From Aurantimonas sp965217685 (GTDB lineage Bacteria > Pseudomonadota > Alphaproteobacteria > Rhizobiales > Rhizobiaceae), in NCBI GenBank assembly GCA_965217685.1, contig CBDCIZ010000003.1, positions 1,488,001 to 1,552,000 of the forward strand: a stretch of DNA of 64,000 nucleotides, in the 5' to 3' direction. The position numbers and the translations under genes were made by a program. Below, in pieces: positions 33,868 to 42,289 of this stretch. Every line of letters begins with the position of its first letter. Position 1 is the stretch's first letter. The notes under the pieces were generated by a model, which was not told where the DNA came from, did no database searches, and saw only the letters and a program-made list of their open reading frames with translations.

Positions 33868-36800
33868 TCAATTCAACGTGTGTCGGAGGGCGCTGGCCAG
33901 CACCTGAGCGACGTGGATCGCCGTTCGGCCGGTGCCGTCGTGAATCTGGTGCCGGCAGGAGGTGCCGTCGGCGACGATCAGCGCGTCGTCCGGTGCGTTT
34001 CGCACGGCGGGCAGCAAGGTCAATTCGCCCATGGCAAGCGAGACGTCGATGGTCTCGGCATCGTAACCGAAGGCGCCGGCCATGCCGCAGCAGGAGCTTT
34101 CGATGGTGATCAGGTCGATCTCGGGAATCAGCCGCAGCGCCGCCTCGACCGCGGGCATCGCGCTGAACGCCTTCTGATGGCAATGGCCGTGGAGATAGGC
34201 TTGTCGCCCGAGCGGGCGAAGCGGCAAGTCGAGGCGTTTCGCCTTCGCCTCGCGGGCCAGAAATTCCTCGAACAGGAGGGCGTTGGCGGCGAGGTCTGTC
34301 GCGTCCTTGCCTGGAACCAGCGCGGGGAATTCGTCGCGCAGGGTCAGCAGGCAGGAGGGCTCCAGCCCGACGATCGTGCGGCCGGCGCGCACATGCGGGA
34401 TCAGCGCGGCGATGGTCCGCTCGGCCTCGGCCTTCGCCCGATCGGCCATACCGGAGGCGAGGTACGTCCGGCCGCAGCAGAGCGGCTGACGTCCACTCAG
34501 AGGGCGGGCGGTTTCGACGGCGTAACCGGCTGCCTTGAGCACTGTGACGGCCGCACGCAGGGTTTGCGGATCGAACCAGCGCCCGAAGGTGTCGGCCAAG
34601 AGAACGACGCCGGGCTTTTTGCCGTCTGGTCGAAATGCTCCGTCGTCAACAGTCCCGCGCGATTCAAGATTGCGACCCGTGTGTTCGATGCCGCGCCGCC
34701 TCGCGGCGGCCGATGAAACACCCGTCGCCGTATCCGCACCAGGGCCTTCCAGGTCTGGGAAAATGCCTCCATCGATAGAATCGGGATGCGATGTCGCCCC
34801 GGTTTGCGGCGGAACCGGGTTTTCGGGTGTCGATCTCGCAGCTTGCGACCCGGATGCGGTGACACGGGCCTCTTCATCCCGGAACCAGTCGCTGCGGAAG
34901 ATGGGCAGCGAGCGCCGCACCGAGAAGCCGAAGAGACGTTCGGAAAGCCGGGCGAGTGCGGTGTGCCTGTCGCGGAGTCCCAGGATCCCGCCGAAGCGCG
35001 CGGCGACGGGTGCCAGGCGTGGCAACGCGGCGATCAGCCGGTCCCTGGCGGAAAAACCGTTTCGCTTGCCGCGCTGATAGAGCACTTCCGACTTCATCCT
35101 GGCCATGTCGACGCCGGTCGGGCATTCGCGCCGGCAGGCCTTGCAGGAGACGCAAAGCTTCAGCGTCTCGGCCATTTCGTCGGAGTGGAGCGCGTAGGGA
35201 CCGAGCTGGCCGGTGATCGCCAGGCGCAGCGTGTTGGCGCGGCCGCGAGTCACGTCCTTCTCGTTGCGGGTGACGCGGTAGCTCGGGCACATGACGCTCC
35301 CTGCCGATTTGCGGCAGGCGCCGTTGTTGTTGCACATTTCGACGGCGCCCTGGAAACCGCCCGACGCGCCGGTCCAGGAGGACCAGTCGAAGGCCGTCGT
35401 GAACTCGTCCGCCGCGTAGCCGGGCGGATAGCGCATCAGGCTGCGGTCATCCATCTTCGGCGGATGGACGATCTTGCCGGGATTGAGAAGCTCGGCCGGA
35501 TCGAAGGCGGTCTTCACCTCTTCGAACGCCGCGACGATGCGCGAGCCGAACATCTGTTCGTGGAATTCCGAGCGCACGATCCCGTCGCCGTGCTCGCCCG
35601 AATGCGACCCCTTGTATTCGCGCACCATGGCGAGGGCCTCCTCGGCGATCGCCCGCATGGTCTCGACGTCCTTCTCCAGCTTGACGTTGAGGACCGGGCG
35701 CACGTGCAGGCAGCCTTCCGAGGCATGGGCGTACCAGGTGCCGCGGGTGCCGTGCTTCTCGAAGATCGCCGTCAGCCGGTCGGTGTAGTCGGCCAGATGC
35801 TCCAGCGGGACCGCGCAATCCTCGACGAAGGACACCGGCTTTCCGGCCTCCTTCATCGACATCATGATATTCAGTCCCGAGGCGCGCAGATCGGCGATGG
35901 CGCTCTGCAGCCTGGGATCGGCGACCGTGACGACGCCACCCTCGTGCACGCCGCCGCGTCCGAAGCCGTAGCCGAGATCGCTCATGACGTCCTCGAGCCT
36001 TTCGATGCTGGCCGCATTCTCGTCGGGCTCGTCGGCAAATTCCGTCAGGAGCAGTGCCGCCGGTTCGCCCTGGACGAAGGCCTCCAGAGTCGCAACGAAC
36101 ATCGCGATGTCGCGGGCCAGTGCGATCATCGTCGAATCGACCAGCTCGACCGAAGTCGGCTTCAGATCGACGATGTGCCGGGCGGCCTCCATTGCCGCGC
36201 GGAACGTCGGAAAATGGCAGACGCCGAGCAGCTTTCGTGGCTTCGGCAGCGGCGACAGCTTGATCTCGATCGCGGTCGAAATGCCGAGCGTGCCTTCCGA
36301 GCCGACGAGGAGATGGGCGAGATTGATCGGCCCGATGCCCGCGCCGTCCGCCTGCACCAGTGCGTCGAGATTGTAGCCGCCGACGCGGCGCTGCAGGGTC
36401 GGAAAACGCGCTTTGATTTCGCCTGCTTCGCGGCGACCGAGCGCCAGCATGGCGGCGACGAGATCGCGGGGCGGTTCGTTCGATGCGTCCTGACCCAGTT
36501 CGGCAAAGCGTCCGGCGGTGCCGTCGGCGAGGAGAGCGTCGATCGCGACGACGTTGTCGCGCATGGTGCCGTAGCGCAGCGAGCGCGAGCCGCAGGAATT
36601 GTTGCCGGCCATGCCGCCGATGGTCGCGCGCGAGGCGGTCGAGACGTCGACGGGAAACCACAACCCGTGCGGCTTCAGGAGACGGTTGAGATCGTCGAGG
36701 ACGATGCCAGGCTCGACCGATGCGCGCCGGCCTTCGACGTCGAGTTCGAGCAGCCTGTTCAAGTGCTTCGAGGTGTCGACGATCAGCCCGGAATTGACGG

Positions 36801-37041
36801 TCTGGCCGCATTGCGAGGTGCCGCCGCCGCGCATCGTCAGGGCAACGCCCTCGTCGCGGGCGGCGGCAAGCGCCGCGGCCACGTCCTCTGGTCGCTTCGC
36901 CACCACCACGCCGGCCGGCATCATCTGGTAGATCGAGGCATCCGTGGCGTAGCGGCCGCGCGAAAACCGGTCGAACAGCACCTCGCCGCCCACCTCCTTC
37001 TGCAACCGGCGCATGAGACCGGGGCGGATCGTTTCCGACAA
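33868..37041 (-). CDS. FAD-binding and Fe-S-cluster 2-hydroxyacid dehydrogenase (D-lactate/glycolate dehydrogenase-like fusion)
   Basis: 1,057 residues. It joins a FAD-binding_4 domain (about 40-190, with RGGGTSQCGQTVNSG), a FAD-oxidase C-terminal domain (to about 530), a ferredoxin-like domain with CRKSAGSVMCPSYRV and CVSCKACRRECP, and two CCG-type domains (QPLCCGRTYL, GLEPSCLL, GHCHQKAF, SSCCGMAGAFGYD). The arrangement is that of GlcD+GlcF fused, or of the quinone-linked D-lactate/D-2-hydroxyglutarate dehydrogenases. A linker of about 80 residues (roughly 720-800) is Pro/Ser/Gly-rich and non-conserved. Electrons would go to the quinone pool. It diverges from the aminotransferase gene. Likely substrate: a 2-hydroxyacid delivered by the TRAP importer. 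Confidence 0.85.
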   Translation of the reverse strand: MSETIRPGLMRRLQKEVGGEVLFDRFSRGRYATDASIYQMMPAGVVVAKRPEDVAAALAAARDEGVALTMRGGGTSQCGQTVNSGLIVDTSKHLNRLLELDVEGRRASVEPGIVLDDLNRLLKPHGLWFPVDVSTASRATIGGMAGNNSCGSRSLRYGTMRDNVVAIDALLADGTAGRFAELGQDASNEPPRDLVAAMLALGRREAGEIKARFPTLQRRVGGYNLDALVQADGAGIGPINLAHLLVGSEGTLGISTAIEIKLSPLPKPRKLLGVCHFPTFRAAMEAARHIVDLKPTSVELVDSTMIALARDIAMFVATLEAFVQGEPAALLLTEFADEPDENAASIERLEDVMSDLGYGFGRGGVHEGGVVTVADPRLQSAIADLRASGLNIMMSMKEAGKPVSFVEDCAVPLEHLADYTDRLTAIFEKHGTRGTWYAHASEGCLHVRPVLNVKLEKDVETMRAIAEEALAMVREYKGSHSGEHGDGIVRSEFHEQMFGSRIVAAFEEVKTAFDPAELLNPGKIVHPPKMDDRSLMRYPPGYAADEFTTAFDWSSWTGASGGFQGAVEMCNNNGACRKSAGSVMCPSYRVTRNEKDVTRGRANTLRLAITGQLGPYALHSDEMAETLKLCVSCKACRRECPTGVDMARMKSEVLYQRGKRNGFSARDRLIAALPRLAPVAARFGGILGLRDRHTALARLSERLFGFSVRRSLPIFRSDWFRDEEARVTASGSQAARSTPENPVPPQTGATSHPDSIDGGIFPDLEGPGADTATGVSSAAARRRGIEHTGRNLESRGTVDDGAFRPDGKKPGVVLLADTFGRWFDPQTLRAAVTVLKAAGYAVETARPLSGRQPLCCGRTYLASGMADRAKAEAERTIAALIPHVRAGRTIVGLEPSCLLTLRDEFPALVPGKDATDLAANALLFEEFLAREAKAKRLDLPLRPLGRQAYLHGHCHQKAFSAMPAVEAALRLIPEIDLITIESSCCGMAGAFGYDAETIDVSLAMGELTLLPAVRNAPDDALIVADGTSCRHQIHDGTGRTAIHVAQVLASALRHTLN

Positions 37042-37084
37042 TGTCCGGCCCTCCCGAGGCTTATTTTTCGAACGACGCTTGACT

Positions 37085-37104
37085 GAATAATGAATTCATA
37101 ATCC
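37085..37104. promoter_or_regulatory. Candidate operator between the divergent dehydrogenase and aminotransferase genes
   Basis: GAATAATGAATTCATAATCC is an imperfect palindrome centred on GAATTC, in the only AT-rich patch of the 157-base divergent region. Position and symmetry fit a dimeric GntR/FCD repressor, by inference the one encoded at 33037. Confidence 0.4.
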
Positions 37105-37198
37105 ACTTGGACCGCAAAACGAGCACGTCGGCAAGAGCGTGCGGCAACAAGACAGGCGGTCCGCTCCCAGCGATCGGCCGCCCCGAGGGAGACGCCAA

Positions 37199-38398
37199 GT
37201 GACCTATCGCGCCGGCCGCCACTTCCTGCAGATTCCGGGCCCGACCAACGTGCCTGACCGGGTGCTGCGCGCCATGGACATGCCGACGATCGACCATCGC
37301 GGCCCCGACTTCCAGGCGCTGGGCAAGCGGGTTCTGGCCGGCATCCGCACGATCTTCCAGACGAGGAACCCGGTGGTGATCTATCCAGCGTCGGGAACGG
37401 GGGCCTGGGAGGCGGCGCTCGTCAACACGCTGTCGCCCGGCGATCTCTGCCTGATGTACGAGACCGGCCATTTTGCCTTGTTGTGGAAGAAGCTTGCCGA
37501 GCGGCTCGGCCTTCGCACCGAGTTCATCGCCGGCGACTGGCGCCATGGCGCCGATGCGGCGGCGATCGGCGATCGGCTGAAAACCGACACGGCTCACGAG
37601 ATCAAGGCGGTCTGCGTCGTCCACAACGAGACCTCGACCGGCTGCGTCTCGCCGATCAAGGCGGTGCGCGAGGCGATCGATGCGGCCGGTCACCCGGCGA
37701 TGCTTTTCGTCGACACGATCTCGTCGCTCGGCTCGCTCGACTATCGCCATGACGAATGGGGCGTCGACGTCACCGTGGGCGGCTCGCAAAAGGGGCTGAT
37801 GCTGCCGCCGGGTCTGTCGTTCAACGCTGTTTCGGACAAGGCGCTGGCGGCAGAGGCCGAAGCGAAACTACCGCGCTCCTACTGGGCCTGGGACGAGATG
37901 CTGGCCGCCAACGAGAACGGCTTTTTCACCTATACGCCCGCCACGAACCTCCTCTACGGTCTCGATACGGCCATCGAGATGCTGCACGAGGAGGGGTTGG
38001 TCAATGTCTTTGCGCGCCATCAACGCCATGGCGCTGCAACGCGCGCGGCGGTCGAGGCCTGGGGCTTCGAGAACCTCTGCGCCGAGCCGGCGCATTATTC
38101 GGGGTCGCTGACGGCGGTGATGATGCCGGACGGCAAGGGCGCCGACGCCCTGCGCAAGGTCATCCTCGATCGCTTCGACATGTCGCTGGGCGCCGGGCTT
38201 TCGAAGGTCGCCGACAAGATCTTCCGCATCGGCCATCTCGGCGACTTCAATGATCTGACCCTCGTCGGCACGTTGGGAGGCGTGGAGATGGGGCTGAAGG
38301 CCGCCGGCGTGAAACACCGCGTCGGCGGCGTCGATGCGGCCATGACCGTGCTCGGCGAGGTCGGCAGCGCCGAGGAGGCGCGGCAGGCGGCAGAGTAG
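37199..38398 (+). CDS. Serine--glyoxylate / alanine--glyoxylate-type aminotransferase
   Basis: 399 residues, class V PLP enzyme. The start GTG at 37199 follows GAGGGAG and gives TYRAGRHFLQIPGPTNVP, the normal N-terminus. The PLP lysine is in VGGSQKGLMLPPG; the VVHNETSTG and FVDTISSLG segments are characteristic of the SGAT/AGAT group. It would interconvert glyoxylate and glycine, or hydroxypyruvate and serine. The divergent 2-hydroxyacid dehydrogenase could supply a 2-oxoacid such as glyoxylate. It precedes the TRAP transporter genes with about 70 bases between. Confidence 0.9.
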   Translation: MTYRAGRHFLQIPGPTNVPDRVLRAMDMPTIDHRGPDFQALGKRVLAGIRTIFQTRNPVVIYPASGTGAWEAALVNTLSPGDLCLMYETGHFALLWKKLAERLGLRTEFIAGDWRHGADAAAIGDRLKTDTAHEIKAVCVVHNETSTGCVSPIKAVREAIDAAGHPAMLFVDTISSLGSLDYRHDEWGVDVTVGGSQKGLMLPPGLSFNAVSDKALAAEAEAKLPRSYWAWDEMLAANENGFFTYTPATNLLYGLDTAIEMLHEEGLVNVFARHQRHGAATRAAVEAWGFENLCAEPAHYSGSLTAVMMPDGKGADALRKVILDRFDMSLGAGLSKVADKIFRIGHLGDFNDLTLVGTLGGVEMGLKAAGVKHRVGGVDAAMTVLGEVGSAEEARQAAE

Positions 38399-38468
38399 GG
38401 ACGAACGCATCAAGGCAGGCCGGGCGGTGGAGGCCGCCCGTTATCGAAATCAACCGGGAGGAATTTTC

Positions 38469-39440
38469 ATGATCATCCGCAGACTAGCACTCGGCGCTGC
38501 GGCGCTTGCCCTCATGGGCACCGCGGCCAACGCCGAACCGACCCTCAAGCTCGGCCATGTCGGCGATCCCGGCTCGCTTTATGAGGCGACCGCCAACAAT
38601 TTCGGCGAATGCGTCGGTGCGACCGGCAAGGCCAAGGTCGAGATCTACGGCTCTTCGCAGCTCGGTTCCGACGAGGAGATGCTGCAGAAGCTGAAGCTTG
38701 GCCAGATCGCCTTCTCGCTGCCGTCGTCGATCATGAGCTCGGTCGCGCCGACCTTCGGCGTCTTCGAGATGCCCTATCTGATCAAGGATCGCGACCACAT
38801 GAAAAAGGTCCGCGACACCATGCGCGCGACCTTTGTCGACGCGGCCAAGGCCAAAGGCTACCAGATCCTCGGCTTCTGGGAGAACGGCTTCCGCAATATC
38901 ACCAACAATGTCCGTCCGATCGACAAGCCGGCCGATCTCGACGGGATCAAGCTCAGGACGCCGAAGGGCACCTGGCGGGTCAAGATGTTCCAGAGCTACG
39001 GCGCCAATCCGACGCCGATGGCCTTTTCCGAAGTCTTCACGGCGCTGAAGACCGGTGTCATCGACGGCCAGGAGAACCCGCTGGCGCAGATCTATTCCGG
39101 CAAGTTCCAGGAGGTGCAGAAGTTCCTCTCGATGACCGGCCACGTCTATTCGCCGGCGTATCTCGCCACCTCGTCGCGCAATTGGGACGGCTGGGACGAG
39201 GAGGTCCAGACCGTCGTTCAGGATTGCGCCACCAAGGCGAGTGACTTCGCCTACGACACCTCGGCGCAGATGGACCAGGATTTGGTCGGCAAGATCGAGA
39301 AAGCCGGCGTCAAGGTGAACGAGGCCGACAAGGATGCCTTCATCGCCGCGTCGAAGCCGATCTACGAGCAGTTCGGCCAGGAGGTCGATGGCGGTCAGAA
39401 GCTGATCGACGACATCCAGGCGCTCGCCAAGAAATCCTGA
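38469..39440 (+). CDS. dctP: TRAP transporter substrate-binding protein, DctP family
   Basis: 323 residues with a signal peptide (about 22 residues ending ANA). It is the periplasmic solute receptor of a TRAP importer. The family pattern is visible: FKLGH-like start (LKLGHVGDPGSLYEA), VRPIDKPADLDGIKLRTP with the Arg that binds a carboxylate, and FQSYGANPTPMAFSEVFTAL. GGAGGA stands just before the ATG. The ligand is therefore probably an organic acid. A strong hairpin lies between this gene and dctQ. Confidence 0.92.
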   Translation: MIIRRLALGAAALALMGTAANAEPTLKLGHVGDPGSLYEATANNFGECVGATGKAKVEIYGSSQLGSDEEMLQKLKLGQIAFSLPSSIMSSVAPTFGVFEMPYLIKDRDHMKKVRDTMRATFVDAAKAKGYQILGFWENGFRNITNNVRPIDKPADLDGIKLRTPKGTWRVKMFQSYGANPTPMAFSEVFTALKTGVIDGQENPLAQIYSGKFQEVQKFLSMTGHVYSPAYLATSSRNWDGWDEEVQTVVQDCATKASDFAYDTSAQMDQDLVGKIEKAGVKVNEADKDAFIAASKPIYEQFGQEVDGGQKLIDDIQALAKKS

Positions 39441-39500
39441 CGAACGAACGGCATCTGGTCGCCGTGCCATGACGGCGCCCGGTCGCAGGATGCGCTAATG

Positions 39501-39524
39501 GGTCGGCCCGGCGACGGGCCGACC
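39501..39524 (+). terminator. Intercistronic hairpin between dctP and dctQ
   Basis: A perfect 10-bp stem (GGTCGGCCCG with CGGGCCGACC) with the tetraloop GCGA, 60 bases after dctP, without a T-run. Such hairpins stabilise the upstream binding-protein mRNA and let only part of transcription continue, giving more receptor than permease. Confidence 0.6.
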
Positions 39525-39676
39525 GTCCCCCAAGGGGCGATGCGTCGGCAGCGGACGGCTCCTTGGGATCGACATGGCCCGCCAGGGTCAGGCCCCACCG
39601 GCCCCGCCGCCGCTTCATCGGACGACGCCGGACGAAACGACAGACGCCCCAGCGATTGCGGGCGTAGGAGGTATTC

Positions 39677-40222
39677 TTGCGCCAAGCGGCGAACATCCTC
39701 GGCGAGATCCTGACATGGGTCGTCATCGCCCTGATGGTGGTCCTGACGACCATTGTCATCGTCGCCGTCGTCTATCGCAAGCTCGGCGCCTCGCTGTCGT
39801 GGTACGACGAGATCGCCTCGGTGCTGCTCGCCTGGATCACCTATTACGGCGCGGCCCTCGCGGCCCTGAAGCGGGGTCATATCGGCTTCGACGACGTGCT
39901 TTTGTCGCTGCCGCTGCCGGCCCGCAAACTCGCGGTGATCGTCGCTGAACTCCTGGTCCTGTTCTTTTTCGGCCTCCTCGCCTGGGCCGGCATCGAGGTG
40001 CTCGCCATTCTTCAGGGCGAGACCCTCGTCAGCCTCACCTGGGTGCCGGTGTCGATCACCCAGTCGGTGATCCCGATCGGCGCCATCCTGTTCATCGTCT
40101 GCGATCTGTTGAGCCTCCCCGACTACTGGCGCGACATCATGGCCGGACGCTCGACAGAGCACGCCGTCATGGCCCATGACGCGACGCCGAGCCATTCGAC
40201 ACGCGATGGGGGAGACTTCTGA
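39677..40222 (+). CDS. dctQ: TRAP transporter small permease, DctQ family
   Basis: 181 residues, four membrane segments. The start is a TTG at 39677 with a perfect AGGAGG at optimal spacing. Family segments are WYDEIASVLLAWITYYGAALA and the polar KRGHIGFDDVLL stretch. The stop overlaps the dctM start by one base. The weak start codon after a strong hairpin suggests that permease output is kept low relative to dctP. Confidence 0.9.
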   Translation: MRQAANILGEILTWVVIALMVVLTTIVIVAVVYRKLGASLSWYDEIASVLLAWITYYGAALAALKRGHIGFDDVLLSLPLPARKLAVIVAELLVLFFFGLLAWAGIEVLAILQGETLVSLTWVPVSITQSVIPIGAILFIVCDLLSLPDYWRDIMAGRSTEHAVMAHDATPSHSTRDGGDF

Positions 40223-41499
40223 TGCTGCTCGCGATCTTCATCGCCCTCGTGGCGATGGTCTGCATCAACGTGCCGATCGCCGTCGCCCTGGCGCTCTCGG
40301 CCGTTCTCGCCATCGCATTGACGGATGGACCCGGCGCGCTCGTGACGGTCGCCCTCGACATGTATGCGGGCGCCAAATCCTTCTCGCTGATCGCCATTCC
40401 GATGTTCGTCTTCGCCGGCGCGATCATGAACGCGACCGGCATCACGCGGCGGCTCATCGCGTTCGTCTCGGCCATGGTCGGCTTCGTGCGCGGCGGCTTG
40501 TCGATGGTCAATATCGGCGTGTCGCTGTTCTTCGCCGAAATCTCCGGCTCGGCCGTCGCCGACGTCGCGGCCATCGGCTCGATCATGATCCCGGAGATGA
40601 AGAAGCGCGGCTATCCCAGCCCTTTCGCCGCCGCCGTCACCTCGTCCGCGGCCTCGCTGGCGATCATCATACCGCCGTCGATCCCGATGATCCTCTACGG
40701 CGTCGCCTCGGGCGCCTCGATCGAGCAGCTGTTCGTCGCCGGCATCGTTCCAGGCCTCATCGGTGCGGGCGGCCTGATGGGCATCGCCTATTTCTACGCC
40801 CGGCGCTATAACTTCCCCACCGAGGCGGCCTTCCAGCTTTCGCGGCTGCGCACCTCCTTCGTGGAGGCGTTGCCCTGCTTTGCGCTGCCGGTCATCATCC
40901 TCGGCGGCATCTTCGGCGGCATCGTCACGGCGACCGAGGGGGCGGGTCTTGCCGTCGTCGCCGCGATCCTCGTCGGCCTCTGGTACCGCGAGGTCGACTG
41001 GAGGCAGCTCAAGGAGGCAACGCTCGAGGGCGGCATCCAGACCGCGGTCGTCATGCTGCTCGTCGCATCCTCGATCCTGATGGGAGCGTTCCTGACCACT
41101 GCCCGGGTACCGCAGGAACTGGCCGCCGCGATCCTGGACCTCACCACGAACCAGTATCTGATCCTGTTGATCCTCAACGTCTTCTTCCTGGTGATCGGCT
41201 TCTTCCTGCACTCCTCGGCGGCGATCATCCTCGTCGTTCCGATCATCGTGCCGCTGATCAACCAGGCCGGCATCGACCCGGTGCATTTCGGCCTCGTCGT
41301 GACGCTGAACCTCGCCATCGGCCAGCAGACGCCGCCGGTCGCCTCGGTGCTGATCACCGCCTGCTCGATCGCCAAGGCGAACATCTGGGAGGTGTCGAAG
41401 TGGAACCTGCCCTTCGTCGGCGTCCTCCTCTTCGTCCTCTTTCTCTGCACCTATGTTCCGGCGATCCCGATGTTCCTCGTCGACGCTTTCTACAGGTAG
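40222..41499 (+). CDS. dctM: TRAP transporter large permease, DctM family
   Basis: 425 residues, about twelve membrane segments; it forms the Na+-coupled transport channel. Typical segments: FSLIAIPMFVFAGAIMNATGI, EISGSAVADVAAIGSIMIPEM (key part GSAVADVAAIGS), IIPPSIPMILYG and GQQTPPVASVL. It is translationally coupled to dctQ and followed four bases later by the crotonase gene, so the transporter and the CoA enzymes are one operon. Confidence 0.93.
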   Translation: MLLAIFIALVAMVCINVPIAVALALSAVLAIALTDGPGALVTVALDMYAGAKSFSLIAIPMFVFAGAIMNATGITRRLIAFVSAMVGFVRGGLSMVNIGVSLFFAEISGSAVADVAAIGSIMIPEMKKRGYPSPFAAAVTSSAASLAIIIPPSIPMILYGVASGASIEQLFVAGIVPGLIGAGGLMGIAYFYARRYNFPTEAAFQLSRLRTSFVEALPCFALPVIILGGIFGGIVTATEGAGLAVVAAILVGLWYREVDWRQLKEATLEGGIQTAVVMLLVASSILMGAFLTTARVPQELAAAILDLTTNQYLILLILNVFFLVIGFFLHSSAAIILVVPIIVPLINQAGIDPVHFGLVVTLNLAIGQQTPPVASVLITACSIAKANIWEVSKWNLPFVGVLLFVLFLCTYVPAIPMFLVDAFYR

Positions 41500-41502
41500 G
41501 TC

Positions 41503-42285
41503 ATGTCCGACACCGAGCTTCTCTACGACATCCGCGACGGCGTCGGCTGGATTACGCTGAACCGCCCGCAGGCCCGCAACGCACTGACCTTCGACATGTA
41601 CGAGCGCCTGGCCGACATCTGCCGGACGGTCCCGACCGACAGTTCGGTGCAATGTCTCGTCGTCATGGGCGCCGGCGAGAAGGCCTTCGCGGCCGGCACC
41701 GACATGACCCAGTTTCGCGGTTTCTCGACCGATCAGGATGCGCTCGACTACGAGCACAGGATGGACGTCGTCCTCGGCGCCGTCGAAGCCTGTCCGGTGC
41801 CGATCGTCGCCGCGATCTCCGGCGCCTGCACGGGCGGCGGCGCCGGCATCGCGGCGGCCTGCGACATCCGCATCGCCACCGCCGATCTGCGCTTCGGCTT
41901 CCCGATCGCGCGCACGCTCGGCAACTGCCTGTCCATCGCCAATCTTTCGCGGCTGTCCGATCTCATGGGCGCCGGCCGGGTCAAGGAGATTATCTTTACC
42001 GCACGCCTCGTGGGCGCGGAGGAAGCGAAAGCGGTTGGCCTCATCTCCGAGATCGTCGCCGATCACCCGGCGCTGATGGCGCACGTCACCGAACTCACGG
42101 AAACCTTGAAGGGCCACGCGCCGATCACGCTGCGGACCACCAAGGAGGCGCTGCGCCGCCTTCGCGTCGAGGGCGCCAAGGCCGACGACCGGGACCTCGT
42201 GATCCAGGCCTATATGAGCGAGGACTTCAAGGAGGGCATGGAAGCCTTCCTCGGCAAGCGCAAACCCGCGTTCAAGGGACGCTGA
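41503..42285 (+). CDS. Enoyl-CoA hydratase/isomerase family protein
   Basis: 260 residues, crotonase fold. The oxyanion-hole segments are FAAGTDMTQF (first) and ISGACTGGGAGIAAACDIRIA (second; key part TGGGAGIAAACD). The hydratase glutamates cannot be placed with confidence: the second position reads RTLGNCLSIANL rather than the usual P-E-x-G-L pattern, so this may be an isomerase, lyase or hydrolase rather than a classic hydratase. It lies between dctM and the CoA-transferase gene with gaps of 3-4 bases. Confidence 0.85.
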   Translation: MSDTELLYDIRDGVGWITLNRPQARNALTFDMYERLADICRTVPTDSSVQCLVVMGAGEKAFAAGTDMTQFRGFSTDQDALDYEHRMDVVLGAVEACPVPIVAAISGACTGGGAGIAAACDIRIATADLRFGFPIARTLGNCLSIANLSRLSDLMGAGRVKEIIFTARLVGAEEAKAVGLISEIVADHPALMAHVTELTETLKGHAPITLRTTKEALRRLRVEGAKADDRDLVIQAYMSEDFKEGMEAFLGKRKPAFKGR

Positions 42286-42289
42286 CGCC

